Source of the DNA: Carex sylvatica
Lineage: Eukaryota > Streptophyta > Magnoliopsida > Poales > Cyperaceae
Direction: 5' to 3'
Length of the DNA stretch: 64,000 nucleotides
NCBI GenBank assembly: GCA_964058845.1
Contig: CAXKVR010000181.1
Location: forward strand, 124,001-188,000
Part shown: positions 11,555 to 22,537 of the stretch, piece after piece
Layout of the letters: each line of letters begins with the position of its first letter
Position numbering within the stretch: the first letter of the stretch is position 1
Position numbers and translations under genes: made by a program
The notes under the pieces: generated by a model
Database searches by the model: none
Told to the model about the DNA's origin: nothing
Seen by the model: only the letters and a program-made list of their open reading frames with translations

Positions 11555-11624
11555 CCACACCAATGTATTATATATATATATATATTGCACGCATCTTCTA
11601 ATTCTGCCCCGCCCGTGAAACGAA

Positions 11625-13319
11625 ATGACTTCCATTTACCTCTTGCTCTCTATCTTACTGCTTCTCATCATCAAAGCCAAATCCTCCATTTCAAAACACC
11701 AACATAGACTCCCCCCGGGTCCATGGACCCTCCCCATTATAGGAAGCCTCCACCATTTTATTTTCTCCGGTCTCCCTCATCGTGCATTCAGCAAACTGTC
11801 GCAGCGGTACGGCCCCATCATGTTTCTTCAAATAGGGAAATGGCCAACCATCATAATTTCATCCAGAGAGGCAGCCCGTATGATCTCCAGAACCAATGAG
11901 GTTACATTCCTCAATCGCCCTGATGTTCTAATAGCGAAAATTTTCTCCTATGGGGGCAAGGACGTGGGGTTATCACAATACAGTGAATACTGGAGAGAGA
12001 TCCGCAGGATCATCACCTTAGGATTGCTAAGCCCGGGGCGGGTCCGATCCTTCAGGTCCATTCGTGAAGAGGAGGTATTGGACTTGATCCAAGTGATTTC
12101 ATCAATGTCATCCTGCAATCAAACCATTAATCTTGGTGAAATATTTCGTGTAGTTGCGAATAAAGTGTTAGTAAGAACCATTACAGGAAGAAAGTGGAAT
12201 GAGGAAAAACATGTTTTGATGGTGAACAGGTTCAAATTGTCTAATGTGCTATCAGCGGGATTCTGTTTGGCAGACCTATTCCCATCATCCCGTGTCATCA
12301 GACTGATGAGTGCCCAAGTGCGCAAGGCTGAGGAGTGCCATCGGTCTATTGATCAACTACTAGATAGCATGATACAAGAACATCGATCAAGTGCGGTTGA
12401 TGGAGAGGCGGAGGGTTTGGTTAGTGTTCTTCGAAGACTTCACGCAGAGAAGTCAATTAGCATGGACACTGCTAAAGCCATTCTCTATGTAAGCCGCCTT
12501 TTCAGCATAATTATTTTTTTCTTTATCATCCATTTCTTTCTGCTAATTTCCAATCGAATCTTTATTTTCCTGATTTAAAGGATGCTGTAGAGGGAGGAAC
12601 CAATACAACGGGTGCACTTTTCGAGTGGGTCATGAGTGAATTAGTTAGAAACCCAAGAGTGATGAAGAAGGCCCAGGATGAGGTGAGACGACTCCCATGC
12701 CGTAAAATCATTACCGAATTTGACCTCGCCAAGCTTGAATTCGTACATCATGTTGTCAAAGAAGCATTGAGATTACATCCGGTTGTTCCACTAATCCCAC
12801 GAAGGTGTCAAGAGACATCTAATATCTTCGGCCATGAAATTTCCAAGGGGACTACTGTGCTTGTAAATGTGTGGGCTATTGGTATATATCTTCTTAAATT
12901 GACTAATACTATTTAAAAATTAGTTATAAAATTTGTGAGAATAAAAAAAATCGATAGAATGAGTAGCCTGGTAATTCAATGATTATTCTTGTGCATTTGT
13001 AGGAAGGGACTCAAAGTACTGGAAAAATTCAGAGGAGTTCAAGCCAGAGCGATTTTCAGGGGGGGGCAGTGACAGCACAGATTCGAAAGAAATGGATTTT
13101 GAATTCTTTCCATTCGGTGGTGGACGTAGGAATTGTATTGGCAAATACTACGCTTTGGCAATTGTTGAGCTGACAGTAGCAAACCTTCTATATCATTTCA
13201 ATTGGGAGCTTCCTTGTGGGTTGAAACCTGATGAACTGGACATGACCGAGACTATTGGATTAAGTATGCATAGGAAGTCTCCTCTGTTGTTGCATGCAGT
13301 GCCTCATAGCAGTGGTTAA
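11625..13319 (+). CDS. Cytochrome P450, CYP71 clan (A-type), complete
   Basis: Three exons, 11625-12488, 12581-12881 and 13003-13319, join in frame to 493 residues. A hydrophobic N-terminal anchor is followed by the hinge LPPGPWTLPIIG, placing it on the cytosolic face of the ER as a microsomal monooxygenase fed by P450 reductase. The C-helix WREIRR, K-helix EALR in VKEALRLHP, the PERF-type motif FKPERF and the haem loop FPFGGGRRNCIG with its Cys ligand are all present. The I-helix reads EGGTNTT where most family members have (A/G)Gx(D/E)T(T/S), so Asn replaces the acidic residue of the oxygen-activation groove. Length and motifs indicate an intact gene. The substrate cannot be told; family members make terpenoids, alkaloids and other specialised metabolites. 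Introns are 92 and 121 bp, GT-AG. Confidence 0.93.
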
Positions 13320-13559
13320 ACCTCTGCGTGCAGTTGTGCTTTCTCTGGTTGCTTCGACTTCAAATTTACATTTGGTATTGTATTCTTCTTTATATTGGCT
13401 ATTTGAATCTAGCTAGGTTATTTGAAATTTATGTTGGCTATTTGAATCAATATTATGCTATCAAGTTCAGTGTTTTGAGTGAGAAACTATATTTTAAGTA
13501 CGTGCATGGTTTGGTAAAATAAATGTCTTTAATTAGTTCTGATGTTTGTAATGCATGTA

Positions 13560-13850
13560 CAATATATATATATTTATAATTTTTTTACTATATTTTAAGA
13601 TAGATACAAAATCATCTATTTAAGGAGATTCTGGACCATCCGATAAAATTATATTGTACCTACCTAAAAAAATAGTAAAAAAATTCTAAAAAATGTAAAA
13701 TTTGGTCTCCAAGCATATTTTTTTTATTATGAAGATCATGTTGAGTGGTTCGGATCGACGGTTCGGACTTTGAAAATGAAGATAAAGGACATGATTCATA
13801 TTGGAGCACCAAAATGATGGTGCATTTGAATCCTCCTCATATTTATATAT
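13560..13850. mobile_element. Foldback MITE, left arm truncated
   Basis: The right arm is typical of the local family (GTAAAATTTGGTCTCCAAGC, then GGTTCGGATCGACGGTTCGG). On the left only the ACTATATTTTAAGATAGATAC part remains. The right end GGATTCAAATGCACC (complement) differs from the other copies. It lies just downstream of the P450 gene. Confidence 0.55.
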
Positions 13851-14519
13851 ATATATTTTTTATATATTTTTTTTTTTGATGGATGTTTTGCCTGAATCAA
13901 AGAACATGTAATGATCAATAGATGGTTTGGTTTGTTGTATCAGGTATTGCACTCTCTTATATGTGTAGCTGTACATGCATGTAATGAACACAATGAGAAA
14001 ATTGAAAGAAATCTGTTAATTAATACACTCCAGCCATTCAACTTCTGAAAACATATTTTAATAGCTTAAGCATTTTCAGGATATGCAGCTACTTTCATTT
14101 TACACATGTATTTCTGCCTGAGTGCTGTCACTGTGTGAGCCGTCGGATATGCTTTAGAATTTGTGCTGAGAATTTGTGTGATGCAAACATTTTAACATCT
14201 GTACAATATATTCAACCTGCAACTCTTCATCTCAAAAAAGAGTAAAAGAAATAGAAAAAGACATGTTCAACTTGATCGCAACTTGTTCGGTGAACTTGAG
14301 AAAATCGTACCTTTATGCGACATATAACAACTAGCACAAGCAGAGTATATTTCTGAAGAATATAGAAATCCATAACACAACACCATAAACTGAGACACTG
14401 CTATCACAACCGCACTACTTAATTATCACTTCTTTCTGTATGCCTTTTCCAGTAACATCTGTACAATATATTAATATTTTAAAAGAAACAAAAAATATGT
14501 GAAAGAAAAAAATGGTGTT

Positions 14520-17500
14520 TTAATTTCTTCTCTTATTTGTCCTTGAAGATCTTTTCTCTTTGGTAGGCGGCGAAGGAACCGGCAATAGCATGCCACCCTT
14601 AATTTCATCTGCACCTGTCATCTTACCAATTGTCTTTTGAGCCTCAATGCACACTGTGAAATCTCGTAACTGTATAGCCAACAAATGATTTCTTGTAAGA
14701 AATTTATGCTTGGAAATTGGGTGAAAAAAAAAAAATGATCCAACTTGATAATTAGCATGGTTTGCTGGTAGGGGATACAATATTTTCCTCATTGCAAATA
14801 GAACCTGTACTATGCATAGCGTGGATTGGTCCGTACTATGGATCAATATTTCCGGTTTCAAGGTCCCAACAGCCGATCTGTACCGTTCAACATGAACTCC
14901 ATATGAAAATGTACTTAAAGAACAAGTTTTACATTTTTTATTATTTTTTTGCTATTTTTTCAGATAGGTATAAAATCACTTGATCTAAAAATTCTAGACC
15001 ATTCAAAAGTAGTGATTTTCTACCTATCTGAAAAATAAAGTACAAAAAAAATCTAAAAAATGTAAAATCAGTTCAGATGGACTATTTGAACTTTGAAAAC
15101 GAAGATATTGATCCATTTTATGGATCAATCTGCGCTATGCATAGTACCATAGCCTCACTCATAAACTTTTTGAGATACTCTACAAATTACAATCCACAAC
15201 CACAAAGCTAATGTAATACAAAATGGATATTATGCTAATTATTTGTCGATTTTGGCCAAAGCTTTAATTATTTCTTAATTGGATTAGCATAAAAGGTTTA
15301 ATGCAGTCATTTCTGTGAGAAATGCTGAATATTACTTTGTGAAATAGAGAAAAAAATCTGCAACAATATTTTGCACAACAAATTTGTTCTCCTTCATAGA
15401 GAAACATGGGATCTTTAAATAAAAACAGAGCACTCAAAGCAATCACATAGCATAAACACAGTACATAATTAAAGAAACCAACGACACTAGTAAGTTAGGC
15501 ACAGTTACATGAATTCAATAGTTTTTACATAGCTTGCATAACTAGGGTTTATCATGTTATATTGTTAGTTTACATTGAAATGTTGGATTAGTTCTTGAAC
15601 GTAATGTGGATTTACTTAGCAAAGGAGGTATAACATACCTGCTCTTCAAGGTCTCGAATCATGTAATCCTTCGACTTCAACGTTTCTTTTTCCCTTTAGA
15701 AGAACACAAACAATCCACTATTACTAATGATGTCAGAAATAAATGGCATTCATGAAAACAATATAGCAAGTATTATATTTTTTATTGTTGTTTTTTTACA
15801 TGGCTTGCATAAAACTAGGAACTAAGTACCTCTCTTCAATTTCCTTGAGTTTTTCACGCCGTATATTCTGATTCTTTGTTAGATCATTATTCATCTGAAA
15901 GCAAAAACAAGCATTCAGTATTAAAAAAATAATTCAAGGAGAGAAATTAGCAAAACAAAGGGATCTTTTAGATTATATGAAGGACCAGACCAAATTTTGC
16001 TTACATTTGCTAGCTCCTTATTCTCTTTATTTACATTTTCTATCTTTTGCTGAATCTCATGTAGCTTCATGTTCACTCCACTTTCCACAGAATTAGAGAA
16101 GTGTTCCTTTTGGTTATTTGCCTCTATAAGCAACTTTTCATAATACTGCAAAAATAAAGAAAAAAATTTAAAAACCAACAGCCTATCAAATTGGGTTCTC
16201 TAAATTAATGTCTTCTTTCGCTGCAAATATTATGACTACAGCCCAACTAAATTTAAAAACCTCAATTCATTCAAACACCAGAAATTTAGTAAAAGAATGA
16301 TTGAATTGAAGCGATCTGGTAACCATACCCCTATAATAATAACACTACCCTACTAGACTTGTAAGGTGTAGGGGTGCAAACAGATCGGATACGGATCGGA
16401 TAGTGGTAAAACCATATCCGTATCCGTTTTTATTTTTCGGATACGGATCGGATATTAAACGGATACGAATGCGAATACAGATATAATTCGGATACATAAT
16501 TCAGATGTTATAAGAAAATTAGCTTATTATTCAACAAATTATTTTTCTCATTCTGAAGATGAATTTCGGTATTTTTATTTATATATTATCTCTTTTACTT
16601 ATTCTCCTTTTATATAAAAGAAATATGCCCCTATGTTTGTTTTTCTTTAAATAACTTATTATCTCCAGTTTGATCTGATTTCTCTTTTCTGTTTAGAAGG
16701 ATACTAGAATCACATTTATATTTAATTCATGACCATAATTACACTAATCAGATCATAACAACAATTTTGCTATACTTTATGCACTGAATGTATTAGTCTT
16801 AGCCTTGCTTGTGATCAGATTAGAAAACGGTATCTTTTAAACTTTCTAAATAATACATGTACCTTAGGCCTTAGCGAGGAAATTTTGGCCAAATCTAACA
16901 TAGAATTTCGTCTAAGAAACTCCGACGATTTTCAAGCAAGAGCGCTCTGAAGACTTTTAATCTATTTTGGTGGAAGTTTCGCCAAGTTTAATAAGAAAAT
17001 AAGTGGAACTGACGAAGCGGTGAGACACATACTAATTGGGATTTAGAGAAGAAGTCGAACCGGTAAGATCTGTCGGAAATTTTTGACTGGTGGTAACGGA
17101 TATCTGTTAACTTAAAACTTGCGGATACAGATAATTATCCGTATCCGCTTCCGAAATCGAAACCGTATCCGTATCCGCATCCATATCCGTAAATTATCCG
17201 TATCCGAATATCCGAATCCGTAAAAATCCGGATACGGATTCGGACAGATAATATCCGATCCGTTTGCACCCCTAGTAAGGTGTTTAGAATCAGTATCAGA
17301 CACTGTAATTCTTCCAATAAAGCAACTGTTAAATCAACTAAAAAAACAACAGCCAAAATCTTAAAGGAATAAAACAGTACCTGTCTTTGAGTTTCGAGTT
17401 GGCTTGCTAAAAGAGCATTGTACTCTTCCACGATCTGTAATGAATCACGTGCTACATTTGTCAAAAAAAAAAAACCTACAATCTCAAATCTAAAAGATAT

Positions 17501-20500
17501 AATGGCTTGCTTGATCCAGATTTCAAACTTAAATCAAGTCAATTTGAGATAAACTGAAAATCCACAGAACAAGCAAAAAAAGTGCATTCTAAGGGTTAAA
17601 ATGTCTCGTGTCTTTCATGCCTAATCGTGCCTCACATCATCTCTATTTTCAAAGTCCAAATTTTACATTTTTTTTTTGGAAATTTTATGCTATTTTTTTA
17701 GATAGATACAAAATCACTGTTTCTAACAAAAATACTAAAATATTTCCAAAAAAAATAGAATTTGGTTTCCAAGCACATTTTAATATGGAGATCATGTTGA
17801 GCGGTTCGGATCTACTTTTTGGACACTGAAAACGGTGATAAGGATGTGAGGCATGAAAGACATGAGGCATTTGAAACTTAAAATCAAGTCAATTTGGACA
17901 AAAATAATGGCCTTCTTTGTCCAGATTTCAAACTTAAATCAGGTCAATTTGGGAATAAAAATAAAAATCCACAGAAACAAGCAAAAAAAATGCATTCTAA
18001 CATAATACTCTCATACTGCATCAGTTTTGCTACTCAGAATAGCTCCAATGAAGCCAGAATCCTCGCTGCAAACACAATTGTCATAACTGTCACCGTACTC
18101 CATCTTGGACTGCAATTTATTGAGCTTGTCGCCACCCTTGGATTGATTTAACCGGTGCACGTAGTTGTCACCGACATAGTCCCAAACCCGGTGCGTCTCA
18201 AGGTCTAACGAGTAGCAGTGCTGTGTGTTCTTCCAGTGTTTGAAGGCATGCCCTTCTTTGTATCTGCACCCATGAGAACAAAACTTGGTGGTTATTAGAA
18301 CTTAGACGAAATAAAGAATGAGTAGAGTTAAAATGCTCCAATTATGCCTCACATTCTTATCTTCATTTTCAAATTCCAAACAGTCGACCCAAACCACTCA
18401 ACATGATCTCCATACTAAAATGTGCTTGGAGACCAATTTTTATATTTTTTTGAACTTTTTTACTAATTTTCAAATAGGTACAAAATTATTGTTTTTTTCA
18501 TAATAAGGATATGAGGCAGGATTGGTGCACGAAAACAATGGGGCATTTTAACCCTAGTCATAAAGCATAACCTTTAATTTCAGATTATATCATAATAAAC
18601 TATGCAACAAATCTATGTACTTGTTGCAGATTTTTCCAACTTTTTTTTCATTTTCTTTATATTACTGCCGTGTGTGCTCATTAGGGCTATACTAGTGAAG
18701 TGATTGAATAATAAGAATCATCAAAGCATGTCATGGAAAACTACACAGTATATTTTAGGGGTATTTGCAAGGGAAAATTGGTTATTTGCCACTCCAAAAC
18801 CTTCAAATCTGAAAAATGTCATCCCGAAATTTGAAATTGTAATAATGCCACTCTAAACTTCATTAATTTCTAATTTTGCCACTCCAAATAATTAATGACT
18901 AAAATACCCTCCCTTCTTCTCCTGCCTCCTCTTCTTCTCCTGCCATGCTGAGCCAGTGGAGCTCCCAAGTAGATTAAAAAAAAAATGCAGATCCATTGTT
19001 GCATCTCCCATGAAGAAATTACATAACGATTTTAATACCCAATATTATTCTTTTGATCTTTTCTCACATTTTTGTTAGCTGTTGATGAGTTGAGTTATCC
19101 TATCTTAATATAACACTTCATGATAATTTGCTGTAAATGAAAAAGGAAGAAATAGATATTCATGATCATTTTACATGCATCAAGATTTTTCAACCTATCT
19201 TATAATAAATTTAGCTACACTGTATTAGTGTATTATATAGTCCTATGCGATTTCAAATTTTTTATTTTATTTATTTCTATGTTTGGAAGAAAGAAAGAAA
19301 GTGACAGGAAAGTATTGATGAGTGGAGAACCACTGCACCCACAGGCACAAAAATACAGAGAAAAGGAACAGTAAACCGAGAGAAGAAAAATAAAAAAAAA
19401 AGAAGGGAAGAGGAGGGTGGGGCTGGGGTGGCCTTGTTTTGTCTGGGCTCCACTAGCTCAGCCATAGCAGGAGAAGAAGAGGAGGCACGAGGAGAAGAAG
19501 GGAGGGTATTTTAGTCATTAATTATTTGGAGTGACAAAATTAGAAATTAATGAAGTTTAGAGTGACATTATTACAATTTCAAATTTTGGGATGGCATTTT
19601 TCAAATTTCGAGTGGCAAATAACCAATTTTCCCTATTTGCAAACAACAACAAAAGGTATGATCTTCAAGACTGTTTTTAAGATAGTAGATGATGAGTCTC
19701 AATGTTACCCGATGATGGAAATGGTACAGTTCATAAAATATTGTTGATCACGTCTTATCAAGTCACATTGCACTAAGTTTAGATCGAATAAAAATTCAAC
19801 ATACCTTCCACACCCAACAAAACCACAGATCAAACAGATCCAGAGATTTTCATTTGTCTCGCAAATTGAGCATGTAGGTTTTGCTGAGAGGTTCTGACAG
19901 AGGTGACACACCTAAAAATGAAAAAACAAAAAATCGCTCAGTAATAAAAGAAATGCTGTTTTTATTTTTCTTTTTCTGATAACAAGGCCTTCAGTGAAAT
20001 CCATAATAAAGATAGCAAAAAGAAGGGAAACAAAAATTACTGGGCATGAAGAGTTAACCCATTTTGACACACATGAGCACTGAAAAGAGTGGTCACAGGT
20101 TGTAGCTACAATCCCACTGATATCTTGATCTAGCCTCTCTGTGTCATTACATATCAGAAAAATCATGTATTAGCCAAAATCAAGTCTCAAGAAATGTGAT
20201 TATTTCAAGCTTTTTTCTTAAATAAGAATAAAAAATGAATATATATTTAGAGGAGGGTTCAAATGGCTCCATTTTTTGTGACTCTTACCTTCATTTTTTC
20301 AACATTAATAAGTTAAAAATTAAATTCAAAAATCAAAATAAAACACTAGATTTGATCTATATCGTTTTCTCTATGCACATATAAAATATTACGACATTTT
20401 GAGTTTGTTTTGATCAGTATCAAGGTCTTGCAAAATATGGACAAATTCTCAAAGTTAATTTTTAAATTATTGATTCATATAAAAATAAAACCGGAAAGTG

Positions 20501-21792
20501 ATAATTATTTATGTGAATATAGAGAAAATAATATAGATCACATCTAACGGTTTATCTTGACATATAAATTTTAAAAATTTTGTTATTAAAAAATTAAAAA
20601 GGGGAGGCATGATGGAGGCACAAAAAATGAAGATTTTTAAAACCCTCGTATATTAATTACATTATATCAACCAGGAACCAGGACCATGCGAATGCCAGTA
20701 ACAGATATGGTCGTGCCTAAGGGAGGAAATATTGTATCACTTACCTAAACAAATGGGACAAGTCGGAAGCTCGGTAGAACCAACTGGAGGAGTAGTCTCA
20801 ATCTCTAAAGATTGAGTAAACTCAGCCGAGACTAAGAAAAACACATGACATACTTCTCCCTACAAATATTTAAACCTATGTTTAGAAACAGATTGAATTT
20901 CATCATAGTAAAAGAAATGAATGTCCACAAGATTCCTTTCTATTGACAAAGGTAAATACCAGATACCAGTACAGAAAACAAATCACTGTTGTTATAGTTA
21001 TCTGATGTTTTGTGATATAACAAACACTTTTAAATTGAAAATTTTACATTTTTTCTCACACCAAACAAAAAAAAAACTTACAACATCTGAAGAAGGGAAT
21101 CTCCAACCATTAAGTTCGAGATAGAACCGATCAGCGGCCATCTGATCATCAAACTCAATTAACACACTATATCGATCCTCCATGCCATCATTCCTATTAA
21201 GTATAAAAAAAAAAAAAAATTATATTAGAGATTAATCACCGCTCAGAAGTAATTTGTACTGGCACGGCACTAACAATATTCAATAAGCACCTAATAAAGG
21301 TGATTCTAGAGGCATGTTGAATGTAGGAATCACAAACCCAAACAAAATCATCTGGCGATAGAGCATTAGCAATGGCCAGCACAAAGAGAAGCTTCCCTCG
21401 CATTGCCTGTATGCATTCAAATATAAATATAAAAATAAACACCAATTTCTAGATACAGTAAAAAATTTATCCAAATACTAGTGACAGTAATGCATTACAG
21501 GGAGAAAAGAATCATTGGAGGGAAGAGCAGTGGAGGCGGAGGAAGAGGATGAGGCTACGGCGGTGGCGTAGGAGGCAGCAGCTGGGGAAGGAGAAAGATT
21601 CCGATAGAGATGAACAATACCACGAACAATCTTGAACCTTTGATTAGGGTTAGGGTTTCGTGGCGAGGTGGCGGTGCTAGGTCCGGCATCGAAAGAATCG
21701 GACGCCGAGGTGGAGGAGGAATCTCCGGCGGTGGAAGCGGAGATGGCGGAGGAGACCGAGGAGTCAATGGAGTGGATTCGAAGGCTGAACAT
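14520..21792 (-). CDS. BRIZ: BRIZ-type E3 ubiquitin ligase (BRAP2-like, RING + UBP zinc finger), complete
   Basis: Twelve exons read in frame: 21792-21499, 21406-21291, 21193-21082, 20859-20745, 20138-20041, 19911-19805, 18263-18017, 17434-17381, 16145-16005, 15894-15830, 15693-15639, 14669-14520; 517 residues. Order: Ser/Ala-rich N-terminus, BRAP2-type RRM-like region (about 99-195, with [15 protein letters not shown]), RING starting CPICLERLD (about 209-249), UBP zinc finger with [17 protein letters not shown] (about 258-325), then a long coiled coil (about 364-470) and a basic tail. In Arabidopsis, BRIZ1 and BRIZ2 pair through the coiled coil into an E3 complex needed for germination. In the [13 protein letters not shown] has Gln where a zinc-binding His is expected; I recall this as a feature of the BRIZ1 branch but cannot check. 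The introns hold many transposons, listed separately. Confidence 0.93.
14807..15147. mobile_element. Foldback MITE in BRIZ intron 11
   Basis: The outer inverted words are GTACTATGCATAGC on the left and GCTATGCATAGTAC on the right, followed inward by GTACTATGGATCAATAT and its complement. The core holds CCGTTCAACATGAACTCC and TCAGATAGGTATAAAATCAC with matching right-arm words. The host gene frame is untouched. Confidence 0.8.
16369..17274. mobile_element. hAT-type element in BRIZ intron 8, exact 8-bp TSD
   Basis: Ends are TAGGGGTGCAAACAGATCGG and the complement ending GTTTGCACCCCTA. The perfect target duplication GTAAGGTG lies at 16361-16368 and 17275-17282. Subterminal zones repeat GGATACGGATCGGATA-like words in opposite orientation. 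There is no transposase. It belongs to the same family as 49434-50206. Confidence 0.92.
17500..18000. mobile_element. Foldback MITE (17600-17877) between two copies of an intron repeat
   Basis: MITE ends carry GTCTTTCATGCCTAATCG on the left and GAGGCATGAAAGACATGAGG on the right; the core has TTTGGTTTCCAAGCACATTT and GAGCGGTTCGGATC. On both sides lies a similar stretch with CCAGATTTCAAACTTAAATC and CCACAGAA.CAAGCAAAAAAA (about 17515-17590 and 17918-17990), an older tandem duplication of about 100 bp in BRIZ intron 7. Confidence 0.7.
18333..18550. mobile_element. Decayed foldback MITE in BRIZ intron 6
   Basis: The left arm has ATGCCTCACATTCTTATC, CTCAACATGATCTCCATAC and TGTGCTTGGAGACC. The right arm is reduced to AATAAGGATATGAGGCA and GGGGCATTTTAAC. 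It is the same family as 17600-17877. Confidence 0.6.
18771..19633. mobile_element. Mutator-like non-autonomous element in BRIZ intron 6, exact 9-bp TSD
   Basis: Long terminal inverted repeats of about 190 bp start GGGAAAATTGGTTATTTGCC and end with the complement. A perfect 9-bp duplication TATTTGCAA lies at 18762-18770 and 19634-19642, diagnostic for Mutator-like elements. The TIRs include a CTTCTTCTCCTGCC-type pyrimidine tract and GCTGAGCCA; the 330-bp centre shows no gene. Confidence 0.9.
20248..20650. mobile_element. AT-rich foldback MITE in BRIZ intron 4
   Basis: GAGGAGGGTTCAAATGGCTC near 20248 is followed by CATTTTTTGTGACTC. At the right, GGAGGCACAAAAAATGAAG leads into TTTAAAACCCTC. 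The interior arms pair loosely (TTTGATCTATATCG against AATATAGATCACATC). No clean target duplication. Confidence 0.5.
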
Positions 21793-21859
21793 AGCGAAGA
21801 GTCAATGGGTTTCTCCAGTTGTGAGCTGTGATGACAGTAACAACTCAGGAATGGACCTG

Positions 21860-22210
21860 TTTTGGGGTCCGAATCTCGTAAATTAACCCAAAAGTTGAAT
21901 TTAGATTTGGACCGTTCGATCAAATAATGCACAGATTACTTTAATATTCGTGTCAAGTCAGATTGAACTGTTTGGATCTAAACTCAAAATTTGAATTACT
22001 GTAGGGAACCAAATTATTTTTGTCCGTCTTCTCTTTTTTCTTTTTTCTTTTTTTTTGATGATTTTGTGGGTTCGATGAATTCTTATCATCTAAGGTAACT
22101 CAAATTTGTCTTTAAATTCAAACCGTTCGATCTACTTTGGCACGATTATTGAAGCAACCGGTTAGACCCGGGAGTCTAGATCCAATATCAAAATTTGAGT
22201 TACCTCAGAA
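21860..22210. repeat. Two short inverted-repeat segments between BRIZ and the MATH-BTB gene
   Basis: AAATTTAGATTTGGACCGTT-like words around 21895-21915 recur inverted near 21965-22000, and AGGTAACTCAAATTTG at 22093-22108 recurs inverted near 22193-22205 (AATTTGAGTTACCT). They look like small decayed MITEs in the shared intergenic and 5' region of BRIZ. No gene was seen. Confidence 0.45.
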
Positions 22211-22537
22211 GAATAGACTCTTGGCCCCTTGGGGTTGTTTGTTAACGGGCTGATGGGCTGAAATTTTGAAACTGGGTTTATACCAGGCCTCAAGCTAGCG
22301 ATTTTATCTTTTATCAAATTAGTGCTTCAGATGTAACATTGAAAAAATCAACAACTATAATCATGGTAAAACACCAAAAAGAAATTTACAGTTGATAGTT
22401 GCATGAAAATACTGATACAGATTCTCTCTGAATGTCTACTGTACTGGTTTATATTATGAATTGTTACAGTATACATTATATATGTTCTCAGAAAAAGAAC
22501 TATCAGAAAAAATAACTAATAAAAATCTTATGAACAA

